Notes under the pieces: model-generated
Told to the model about the DNA's origin: nothing
The model's input: only the letters and a program-made list of their open reading frames with translations
The model's database searches: none
Position numbers and translations under genes: made by a program
In this document: positions 27,419-34,880 of the stretch, one piece after another
Layout of the letters: each line of letters opens with the position of its first letter
Position numbering within the stretch: the first letter of the stretch is position 1
From: Aquimixticola soesokkakensis
GTDB taxonomy: Bacteria; Pseudomonadota; Alphaproteobacteria; Rhodobacterales; Rhodobacteraceae
Assembly: GCF_900172375.1 (NCBI RefSeq)
Contig: NZ_FWFS01000009.1
Location: forward strand, 150,168 to 214,167
Length of the DNA: 64,000 nucleotides
Direction: 5' to 3'

Positions 27419-27666
27419 GCAGGTCCTTCAAGTTGTTAACGTATTCCGAGGCTGCAAAATAGGCCCCTTGGCCGCGATCTTCAAGGTCGGATTGTCATCA
27501 AGACGCGAAAATGCTGCCCTTTCGGGGCATCCGCTGCCAATTGGTCCAATGTGAGCGCTAAATTGTTCGCGTCACGGCTCCCACGTCTTTTCATCATGCC
27601 TGCGCCATGCCATATCCAAAGGGAGGGGGAACAGAACGTGTCCCCGATCTAGTGAGGATATTTTCG

Positions 27667-28557
27667 ATGACGATGCGTATTTCGACCGGTGTTTTTGTTG
27701 CAGCGCTTGCCCTTGGTGTGGCCGGGTGTAAAGAAGACGCGCAAGAGGCGGCGGCAACCGTTTCAGAGACCGCAACCACCGCCACCGAGGCCGCAACGGA
27801 TGCAACTGCCGAGGTGAGCGATGTTGTCAGCGACGCTGTGAGCGATGCGGCGACGGCCGCGGCCGATGCCGCGACGGCTGCCGCCGATGCGGCCAGCGAT
27901 GCGGCAACGGCCGCCACGGATGCGGTTGAAGCCGCCGCCGATGCGGTCTCCGAAGCGGCCAGCGGCGCGGTGACGCAGGCCTCCGACGCGGCGCAAGAGG
28001 TTGGCGACGAAAGCGGCGAAGCGCTCGACACCACTGTGGACGCCACAAGCGATGCCGCCGCCCAAGCCGCAGATACGGCCGCGACCACAGCAAATGACGC
28101 CGCCGATGCGGCAGGCGAAGCCTCCGCCGAAGCCGCAACGGCGGCAACCGAGGCAGCGGCGGCTGCCGCCGATGCCGCAGAGTCGGCCACAGATTCGGCG
28201 TCGGACGCTGCAGCAACGGCGGCGCAAAGCGCGTCCGATGCCGCGGGTGAAGCGGCCAGCGCTGCGGCAACCGCCGCAGGTGCAGCCTCCGAGGCGGCCT
28301 CCGTCGCGACCGAAGCCGCCAATCAAGCCGCTGACAACGCCAGCACCGTCGAGGTGCCCGGCGCAGGTGAGGTGGCCGCAAGCCTCTTTACCGTGGACGG
28401 GTTTGATTACGACAAGGTCGTCGAGGTCGTGAACGCCTCTTCCCTTGAGGAACAGGCCAAAACCACCGTGCTGACGACCCTCGACAAGGTGCGCAACAAT
28501 CCGATGCTGCTGGGCACCGCGCTCGACAAAGTCAAATCGCTGCTGATCCTTGAATAA
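27667..28557 (+). CDS. Ala-rich helical-repeat lipoprotein
   Basis: 296 residues. The signal peptide ends in the lipobox VAGC, so Cys21 is the lipidation site. Residues about 25-235 are almost only A, D, E, S, T and V in a near-continuous repeat such as SDAATAAADAATAAADAASD, predicting a very long amphipathic or coiled-coil helix. The last 60 residues form a distinct domain (LFTVDGFDYDKVVEVVNASS, NPMLLGTALDKVKSLLILE). GAGGAT precedes the ATG. It could be an Lpp-like envelope spacer or stress protein; no function is assigned. A terminator follows. Confidence 0.8.
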   Translation: MTMRISTGVFVAALALGVAGCKEDAQEAAATVSETATTATEAATDATAEVSDVVSDAVSDAATAAADAATAAADAASDAATAATDAVEAAADAVSEAASGAVTQASDAAQEVGDESGEALDTTVDATSDAAAQAADTAATTANDAADAAGEASAEAATAATEAAAAAADAAESATDSASDAAATAAQSASDAAGEAASAAATAAGAASEAASVATEAANQAADNASTVEVPGAGEVAASLFTVDGFDYDKVVEVVNASSLEEQAKTTVLTTLDKVRNNPMLLGTALDKVKSLLILE

Positions 28558-28576
28558 GGCAACAGGTTGACATCAC

Positions 28577-28608
28577 AAAAGGGCCGCCCCCAGGTGCGGC
28601 CCTTTTCT
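28577..28608 (+). terminator. Intrinsic terminator after the lipoprotein gene
   Basis: AAAAGGGCCGC pairs with GCGGCCCTTTT around CCCCAGGT; bidirectional in form. Confidence 0.9.
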
Positions 28609-28623
28609 ATGCGCTATTTTTGG

Positions 28624-28645
28624 CTTCTTTCGGATAAAAATACCC
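28624..28645 (-). repeat. Dispersed intergenic repeat, full copy
   Basis: Plus strand CTTCTTTCGGAT then AAAAATACCC, the reverse complement of the copies at 10754 and 33536. It lies between the convergent lipoprotein and fpr genes, 16 bases after a terminator. Confidence 0.8.
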
Positions 28646-28733
28646 GATTTACGCGCGCAGACACGGGGCGCGCCACGCAAATAGGGGCGCGGCTGTGGCC
28701 ACGCCCCTTTCTTGTCTCAAAACCGGCTGTCGA

Positions 28734-29573
28734 TCAGTCCACAAAGGCCTTTTCGACCACATATTCTTTGGGGTCGGAATTGGCCCCCTCGCGCAGGCCG
28801 AAGCCATCAAGGATCACCATGATGTCCTTGTTGAACGCCAGGTTCCCACAGACCATACCGCGGTCCATTTCGGGGTTCATCGGCTCGATCCCGAGGTCTT
28901 TGAAAACCTTGCCCGAGGACAGGTTGTCAGTCACGCGGCCCATCTTGTGGAAATCTTCGCGCGTGGTGGTCGGGTAGTAGCGCAGCTTGCCGTTGACGAT
29001 TTCCGACAGCATTTCGTCGGCATTCACATCCTCGACCAACTGGCGGCCATATTCCAGCTCGCCCACTTCCCGACAGGTGTGCATGAGGATGACTTCCTCA
29101 AACTTTTCATAGACTTCCGGGTCGCGGATCAGCGAGGCAAAGGGCGCGATGCCGGTGCCGGTCGCAAACATCCACAGACGTTTTCCGGGCAAAAGAGCAT
29201 CCGTGACCAGCGTGCCCACGGGCTTGGGGCGCAGGATGATCTCGTCGCCGGGCTGGATATGTTGAAGGCGCGAGGTGAGGGGGCCGTCCTGCACCTTGAT
29301 CGAGTAGAATTCCATTTCCTCGTCCCAGTTGGGGGAGGCGATGGAATAGGCGCGCAGCAGCGGTTTTTGTTTGCCGGTTTTGGGATCGGGGTCTTGCATC
29401 AATCCGATCATCACGAATTCACCCGAGCGAAAGCGCAGGCTCTGCGGGCGCTCGACGCGGAACGAAAACAGCTTGTCGGTCCAATGTTTTACAGACAGCA
29501 CTTTGGCGCTGTCGGGCAGCTTGGGGGTCGGGCGGGCGGCGGGTGTATCGGTCACGGCGGCGGTCTCGGTCAT
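28734..29573 (-). CDS. fpr: Ferredoxin/flavodoxin-NADP+ reductase
   Basis: 279-residue FAD enzyme that moves electrons between NADPH and ferredoxin or flavodoxin. FAD motif RAYSIASPNWDEEMEF, NADP-site TGTGIAPFASLIRDPE, and the bacterial-type C-terminal end EYVVEKAFVD are present. The ATG is followed by an Ala/Pro-rich 20-residue extension. It follows the cys operon on the same strand after 83 bases, so it may supply electrons to the sulfite reductase (inference from position). Confidence 0.95.
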   Translation of the reverse strand: MTETAAVTDTPAARPTPKLPDSAKVLSVKHWTDKLFSFRVERPQSLRFRSGEFVMIGLMQDPDPKTGKQKPLLRAYSIASPNWDEEMEFYSIKVQDGPLTSRLQHIQPGDEIILRPKPVGTLVTDALLPGKRLWMFATGTGIAPFASLIRDPEVYEKFEEVILMHTCREVGELEYGRQLVEDVNADEMLSEIVNGKLRYYPTTTREDFHKMGRVTDNLSSGKVFKDLGIEPMNPEMDRGMVCGNLAFNKDIMVILDGFGLREGANSDPKEYVVEKAFVD

Positions 29574-29656
29574 ATAAATTCAGGCGGGAGGTGCCTGCCT
29601 TCTGTCGTGTCAAAAAAGGATGCAGGCTGCAAGCGGTGCAACCCGGCGAAGGGGGC

Positions 29657-30070
29657 TCAGGCGTTGGCGCGTGATTTCAGACGGGTCTGATAGTCATGGG
29701 CTTGCCAATCGGCGCGAAACAGCCACTGGTCTTCGGTCTGGCGCGCGGCCAGATCGTCGGGAATTTCCACCTCGTCAAAGCCTGAGCGGCGCGCCATCGC
29801 ATATTGATCGGAAATCACATGGCCATGGGCGCGCAAGCGCCCCGTAAAGCCCGACATCCGCGCCAGTTTTGCCAGCGTAAAGCCCCGCCCGTCCGAAAAG
29901 CTGGGAAAGTCGATGCGCAGGCTTTCCACCCCGTCCAGCGCCTGCGTCAGGGCGGCGGGGTCGGTGTCGGAGGCGATATGCAGATGTTTGGCCGGCTGGC
30001 CCTCGAAATCGGTCCAGTCAGCGGTGAAATCATCGGGACCAAAGCCCGTATCGGTGACGATAACGCTCAT
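29657..30070 (-). CDS. DUF934 family protein of the cys operon
   Basis: 137 residues from the ATG at 30070, which overlaps the cysH stop by 4 bases. Family sequence includes IDFPSFSDGRGFTLAKLARM, GRLRAHGHVISDQYAMARRS and GFDEVEIPDD. DUF934 genes almost always follow sulfite reductase and CysH in proteobacteria, but their biochemical role is not established. It is the last gene of this operon. Confidence 0.92.
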   Translation of the reverse strand: MSVIVTDTGFGPDDFTADWTDFEGQPAKHLHIASDTDPAALTQALDGVESLRIDFPSFSDGRGFTLAKLARMSGFTGRLRAHGHVISDQYAMARRSGFDEVEIPDDLAARQTEDQWLFRADWQAHDYQTRLKSRANA

Positions 30071-30891
30071 GCGGCGTCTCCTTTTGCGGAACTCGTTTGG
30101 GGTGAGGCGTCCATTTCGTGGCCTTCCTTGCGGATCGGGCCGCGCACGACTTTGCCGTTCACAAAGTGGATGCCGCATTCTTCTTTCTGGGCCCCGCGCC
30201 AGCGACCGGCACGGGGGTCTTCGCCCTCTTTGACAGGCGATGTGCAGGGCGCACAGCCAATCGAGGGATAGCCCTTGGCCACCAGCGGGTGACGCGGCAG
30301 GCGGTTGTTGATCATATAGTCCTGCACATCGGACGGCGCCCAATGCGCCAGCGGGTTGATCTTGATGCGCAGGTCGGCCTCGTTTTCGAAGAACTCGAGC
30401 GCTGCGCGCGTGCCCGACTGAAAGCGTTTGCGCCCCGTCACCCAAGCGTCAAATCCCGAGAGCGCATTTTGCAGCGTCTCGGTTTTGCGAATGGTGCAGC
30501 AGGCATCTGTGTCGCGTTGATGCAGCGTGTTGTCGGGATCGATTTCGGCAAGCCGCGCGGCATCGGGCGTGATGCGACGCACATCGCGCAGGTCAAGTTT
30601 GTCAATCAGATCAAGCTGGTACTGGATCGTTTCCTCAAACAGCATCTGCGTGTCGATAAACAGCACCGGCGTGTCGGGCGCCATCACCGACAGCATGTGC
30701 AACAGAACGACCGATTCCGAACCAAAAGAGGACACAAGCGCAATGCGCCCCAGTTCACGGTCCTTTAGCGCCAGTTCCAGCACCGAGGTAGCGGAATGGT
30801 GTTTGTAGCGCGCATTCAGCCGTTCGACCCGCTCGGAAACGGTGCCGAATTCTTCGTGCAACGCGGCGACGGCAGCGGCGTTATGCGGCAT
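30067..30891 (-). CDS. cysH: Assimilatory APS/PAPS reductase (Fe-S type)
   Basis: 274 residues that reduce activated sulfate to sulfite. The PP-loop is SSFGSESVVLLH, and the catalytic cysteine motif is EECGIH (Cys239). The four cysteines Cys131-Cys132 and Cys213-x-x-Cys216 bind a [4Fe-4S] cluster, which marks the APS-using type (EC 1.8.4.10) rather than the cluster-free PAPS enzyme. It overlaps cysI by 11 bases. Confidence 0.94.
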   Translation of the reverse strand: MPHNAAAVAALHEEFGTVSERVERLNARYKHHSATSVLELALKDRELGRIALVSSFGSESVVLLHMLSVMAPDTPVLFIDTQMLFEETIQYQLDLIDKLDLRDVRRITPDAARLAEIDPDNTLHQRDTDACCTIRKTETLQNALSGFDAWVTGRKRFQSGTRAALEFFENEADLRIKINPLAHWAPSDVQDYMINNRLPRHPLVAKGYPSIGCAPCTSPVKEGEDPRAGRWRGAQKEECGIHFVNGKVVRGPIRKEGHEMDASPQTSSAKGDAA

Positions 30892-32551
30892 TGGCCTTTC
30901 CCTCCTTTTCGGGATAGAGCGCCGTTTTGAACGGCCCCATCCCGGTGCGGCGGTAGCATTCGAGGAAGGTCTCCTCGGCGCTCAGACGCACCTCCAGATA
31001 GGCATTGATCAGACGCTCGATGGCCGGCACGATTTCATCATAGGCAAAGCCCGGACCCGTGCGTTCCCCGATGACGGTCGTTTCCGTCCCGTCGCCGCCC
31101 AGCGTGATCTGATAGTTTTCCACGCCGGCGCGATCGAGGCCCAGAATCCCGATATGGCCCACGTGGTGGTGGCCACAGGCGTTGATGCAGCCCGAGATCT
31201 TGATCTTGAGCGCGCCGATGTCATGCTCGAGCTTCAGCTCGTCAAAGCGCAGCGCGATCTGTTCGGCCACGGGGATCGAGCGGGCCGTTGCCAGCGCGCA
31301 GTAATCCATGCCGGGGCAGGCGATGATGTCCGAAATCAGCCCGATATTGGCCGTCGCAAGCCCCACCGCTTTGAGTTCGGCGTGAATCTGCGGCAGGTCC
31401 GATTTATGGACATGGGGCAGGATCACGTTCTGCTCGTGGCTGATGCGCAGCTCGTCATGGGCAAAGCGGCGCGCGATATCGGCCATGACGCGCATCTGCT
31501 CTGCAGTGGCGTCACCCGGCGTTTCGCCGTGTTTTTTCAGCGAAATCGTCGCAATCGCGTAGCCCTCGGCCTTGTGGGCCGCAAGGTTCATATCGGCCCA
31601 GGCCCGGAACACAGCATCGCTTTCGTAAGCTGTGTCAAAGGCTTGCGTGGATTTTTCGACATAGTCGGGGGCGGCGAAATAGGTCTCGATCTCGCGCAAC
31701 ATGTCCTGATCGACACCCGAGAAGGTCGGTTTGATCATCGCAAAGCGTTCTTCGACGCGGGCGCGAATGTCGTCAATCCCATGCTCGTGCACGGTGATCT
31801 TGATGCGCGCTTTATATTTGTTGTCGCGCCGGCCCAGCAGGTTCCACACGGAGACCACCGCCTCGCAATAGGGCAGAAGGTCCTCGAAGGGGACGAAATC
31901 GTTCAGCGTCTTGCCCACCATCGGCGTGCGGCCCAGACCGCCGCCCACCAGCACTTCAGCGCCGATTTTGCCGTTGCGCGTCCGCAGCACGATCCCGATG
32001 TCATGGGCGCGCACCACCGCACGGTCGGCCTCGGCCCCCGTCACGGCAATCTTGAACTTGCGCGGCAGGAACTGGAATTCGGGATGGTCCGTGGACCACT
32101 GGCGCAGCAATTCGGCCACGGGACGCGGGTCCATGACCTCGTCAGCGGCAGCACCGGCGAAATGGTCCGCCGTCACGTTGCGGATGGTGTTGCCAGAGGT
32201 CTGGATCGCATGCATTTCCACATCGGCCAAAGCGCCAAGAATGGCGGGCACGTCGGGCAGCTTGGGCCAGTTGAACTGGATGTTCTGACGGGTGGTGAAA
32301 TGGCCGTAGCCCTTGTCCCATTTTTGCGCAATCAGTGCGAGCTGGTCCATCTGGCGGCTGTTGAGCGTGCCATAGGGGATGGCGATGCGCAGCATATAGG
32401 CGTGCAATTGCAGATAGAGCCCGTTCATCAGGCGCAGGGGGCGGAATTCGTCCTCCGTCAGGGAGCCGTCGATGCGGCGCTCGACCTGTTGGGTGAATTG
32501 GGCCACACGCGCGCGCACGAAACCTTCGTCGAAGTCGTTATATTTATACAT
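30881..32551 (-). CDS. cysI: Nitrite/sulfite reductase, siroheme-dependent (CysI type)
   Basis: 556 residues with two ferredoxin-like and two siroheme/Fe-S domains. Siroheme and [4Fe-4S] ligands are in CPGMDYCALA and SGCINACGHHHVGHIGILG. The N-terminal FTTRQNIQFNWPKL is typical. In this operon (with cysH and DUF934) it acts as sulfite reductase giving sulfide; the nitrite-reductase alternative is less likely by context. No siroheme synthase gene is in the window. Confidence 0.95.
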   Translation of the reverse strand: MYKYNDFDEGFVRARVAQFTQQVERRIDGSLTEDEFRPLRLMNGLYLQLHAYMLRIAIPYGTLNSRQMDQLALIAQKWDKGYGHFTTRQNIQFNWPKLPDVPAILGALADVEMHAIQTSGNTIRNVTADHFAGAAADEVMDPRPVAELLRQWSTDHPEFQFLPRKFKIAVTGAEADRAVVRAHDIGIVLRTRNGKIGAEVLVGGGLGRTPMVGKTLNDFVPFEDLLPYCEAVVSVWNLLGRRDNKYKARIKITVHEHGIDDIRARVEERFAMIKPTFSGVDQDMLREIETYFAAPDYVEKSTQAFDTAYESDAVFRAWADMNLAAHKAEGYAIATISLKKHGETPGDATAEQMRVMADIARRFAHDELRISHEQNVILPHVHKSDLPQIHAELKAVGLATANIGLISDIIACPGMDYCALATARSIPVAEQIALRFDELKLEHDIGALKIKISGCINACGHHHVGHIGILGLDRAGVENYQITLGGDGTETTVIGERTGPGFAYDEIVPAIERLINAYLEVRLSAEETFLECYRRTGMGPFKTALYPEKEGKANAA

Positions 32552-32562
32552 GGCGTGTTTCC

Positions 32563-32865
32563 TTAAGCTTGCGGATCGGCTTGCTTGCCGTGGAAATAGT
32601 TGGACGGGCCGGTGCGGCGGAAGTCTTCGCGAAAATGTACGGCCTCGGGACCGTTTTCACCGGCCTTTGCATCAAACAGGTAGGGACCGACGAGCTGGTT
32701 GTCACCTTTGACGGATGCAAGGGCGGCATTGGCGGCCTCTTCGTCGGTGAACAGAGCGGCGGCGGACATGTCACGCACCCACATGCCATCGGCGGTCAGG
32801 TAGATGACATCGCCCTCAAGCAGGGCGTTGGCGGTGACCACTTTGGGGCTAAAGGCGCGGGCCAT
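32563..32865 (-). CDS. DUF2849 family protein
   Basis: 100 residues from the ATG at 32865, which has GGAAGAG upstream. Family features are VVTANALLEGDVIYLTADG and AAALFTDEEAANAAL. DUF2849 proteins sit directly before sulfite reductase in Rhodobacterales and Rhizobiales; their role is unknown. As the first gene of the operon, its upstream region (32866-33014) holds the cys promoter, with a TATATA stretch near 32907. Confidence 0.9.
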   Translation of the reverse strand: MARAFSPKVVTANALLEGDVIYLTADGMWVRDMSAAALFTDEEAANAALASVKGDNQLVGPYLFDAKAGENGPEAVHFREDFRRTGPSNYFHGKQADPQA

Positions 32866-33014
32866 GGCTATCTCTTCCAAATCTGTTGCGTTTTGTGAAC
32901 CACTATATAGAACATTGTCCCTGTTCCCCGCCATGCCCGCGCGGGAATAAGGACGATCGTTTCCCATGTGCGACCTGCGCGGGGCGATGTTCCGCTAAAC
33001 AGGGGAAAAGGCAA

Positions 33015-33479
33015 ATGACTGTCCAGATCGACGCGATGGACCGGAAGATACTCCAGCAATTGCAGGAGGACGCGAGTCAGTCTCTTGACGATATTGCCCG
33101 CAAGGTCGGCTCCTCCAAGACGCCGGTGTGGAACCGTATTCGCAAGATGCGCGAGGGCGGGGTGATCGGTCAACAGACGGTCATTCTCGACCCCGATGCG
33201 CTGGGGCTGGAAGCCTGTTTTTTCGTCCTTGTGCGCACCAATGCCCATGAAGCGGACTGGCAGAAAAAATTTCTCAAGGCGCTGCGGTCGCGCCCCGAGG
33301 TGTTGGAAGCGCACCGGCTGGCGGGCGAAATCGACTATATCCTCAAAGTGCGCGTCAAGAATGCGCGTGCCTATGATGAGTTCTATCAGGCACTGATCAA
33401 AGAGGTGGCCATCTACAACGTCACCGCCCTGCTTTCGATGGAAGAAATCAAGAATACGACGATGCTGCCGCTTGACTGA
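33015..33479 (+). CDS. Lrp/AsnC-family regulator, divergent from the cys operon
   Basis: 154 residues. N-terminal helix-turn-helix (MDRKILQQLQEDASQSLDDI, SSKTPVWNRIRKM) and a C-terminal RAM domain (FVLVRTNAHEADWQ, RLAGEIDYILKVRV). The ATG at 33015 has an AAGG upstream; the earlier in-frame extension is not conserved-looking. Divergent placement 150 bases from the DUF2849-cysI-cysH operon makes it the likely sulfur-assimilation regulator. Confidence 0.9.
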   Translation: MTVQIDAMDRKILQQLQEDASQSLDDIARKVGSSKTPVWNRIRKMREGGVIGQQTVILDPDALGLEACFFVLVRTNAHEADWQKKFLKALRSRPEVLEAHRLAGEIDYILKVRVKNARAYDEFYQALIKEVAIYNVTALLSMEEIKNTTMLPLD

Positions 33480-33535
33480 GCCTTGAGCGGCTGTGCGCTA
33501 TACTTGGGGCAGCGTGACGGCATGCCGCGCAAAAT

Positions 33536-33558
33536 GGGTATTTTTATCCGAAAGAAGA
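33536..33558 (+). repeat. Dispersed intergenic repeat, full copy
   Basis: Identical over 23 bases to 10754-10776. It lies in the 81-base spacer between the convergent Lrp and P450 genes, ending 2 bases before the P450 stop. Confidence 0.8.
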
Positions 33559-33560
33559 CA

Positions 33561-34745
33561 TTATCTGCGCAGCATCAACTGCTCGAGCCCGTGAAAATGA
33601 TAGAGGTCGGCGTAGCGCGGCGGCGCGCTGAGCCACAGGTGGCCACAGCGATCGAACAGCACCTGAAGGGCGACGCGCATTTCCAGCCGTGCCAGAGGGG
33701 CGCCGAGGCAGAAATGGGCGCCTGCGCCAAAGCTCATGTTCTGTTTGATGCGCCGTTCGGGCTCGAAGCTGTCGGGGCCGTCGAAGGCCTCGGGATCGTG
33801 GTTGGCGGCGGCGAGCAGCAGGCCGATGCGATCTCCACGTTTGAGGTCGTGATCCAGAAACCGGGTATCCTCCAGCACCCAGCGGGTGAACAGATGGAGT
33901 GGTGGGTCAAAGCGCAGGATTTCCTCAAGCGTGGCCTCGATGCGCTGATCGGTGAGGACGTTTCGGCCGAAATCGTGTTCGATCAAGGCTTTGACGCCGT
34001 TTCCTAAGGTGTGGACGGTTGCTTCGTGGCCAGCATTGAGCAGCAGAATGCAGGTGGCGATCATTTCGTCTGTGGTCAGTTTTTCCCCGTCTTCCTCGGC
34101 GGCGATCAGTTCGGAAATCAGGTCGTCGCGCGGGTCGCCACGGCGGCTGTCGATGTAGCCGCGCAGGAAGGTGGAAAAGTCGCGGGCCGCTTTGGCGGCG
34201 GCGATTTCCCCCGCCTTGGTGCGGCTTGCCTGATAGACGGTGACCATCGCGTTGGACCATGCGAGCAACTCGGGGGCCATGGTTTCGGGCACGCCCAGGA
34301 GCCGCGCGATGATGCGCACGGGCAGGGGTTGGGCAAAGCGGGTGATGAGGTCGAAGGGCGCGTCTTGGGGGAGGGTGTCGATCAGCTCATGGGCGATCTG
34401 GGCGATATCGGCTTCGAGGGATTTGATGCGGCGCGAGGTGAAGGCCCGCAGGACCAATCCGCGCAGGCGTTTGTGGCGCGGGCCTTCCAGTTCGAGCATG
34501 GAATTGGCTTCGACCGCATAGAAATCCGCCAGATGGGGTGGTGTGTCGGGGGCAAAGCCCTGTGGCGCCTCGCGGCCAAAACGGCGGTCGCGCAGGGCCA
34601 TGCTGACGCCCTCGTAATTCGCGATCACCGGCATGTCATAGTCGTCCCACCAGACCATTTTTCCGGCGCGGCGCAGGCGGTCGTAAAACGGGTAGGGATT
34701 TTGAACGAACGCCGGATCGGTGGGCGATTGGGACAGGTGGATCAT
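33561..34745 (-). CDS. Cytochrome P450
   Basis: 394-residue soluble bacterial P450 (class I size). The I-helix is NAGHEAT (residues 237-243), ExxR is Glu275-Arg278, and the heme loop FGAGAHFCLGAPLARLE has the Cys346 ligand. It resembles CYP107/CYP109-like proteins in overall form, but the substrate cannot be told. No ferredoxin or ferredoxin reductase gene is adjacent. The start ATG is at 34745; the DctB-like gene diverges 136 bases away. Confidence 0.95.
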   Translation of the reverse strand: MIHLSQSPTDPAFVQNPYPFYDRLRRAGKMVWWDDYDMPVIANYEGVSMALRDRRFGREAPQGFAPDTPPHLADFYAVEANSMLELEGPRHKRLRGLVLRAFTSRRIKSLEADIAQIAHELIDTLPQDAPFDLITRFAQPLPVRIIARLLGVPETMAPELLAWSNAMVTVYQASRTKAGEIAAAKAARDFSTFLRGYIDSRRGDPRDDLISELIAAEEDGEKLTTDEMIATCILLLNAGHEATVHTLGNGVKALIEHDFGRNVLTDQRIEATLEEILRFDPPLHLFTRWVLEDTRFLDHDLKRGDRIGLLLAAANHDPEAFDGPDSFEPERRIKQNMSFGAGAHFCLGAPLARLEMRVALQVLFDRCGHLWLSAPPRYADLYHFHGLEQLMLRR

Positions 34746-34880
34746 GCGAAACGGCTCCTATGGTGCCGCCCTGTCTGGGCCAGATCGCAGGCCAAAGGCA
34801 AGAGGGGGCGCGATGCGCAGGCCGCATCTGGTCAAAGGGCGGGCAGGTTTGTTAGACTGACACCAGCTCAAGGAGGCGTC

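Noticed and set aside
32880..32925. LexA-like GTTC pair in the cys promoter
   Set aside because: The spacer between GTTC halves is 9 bases, not 7.
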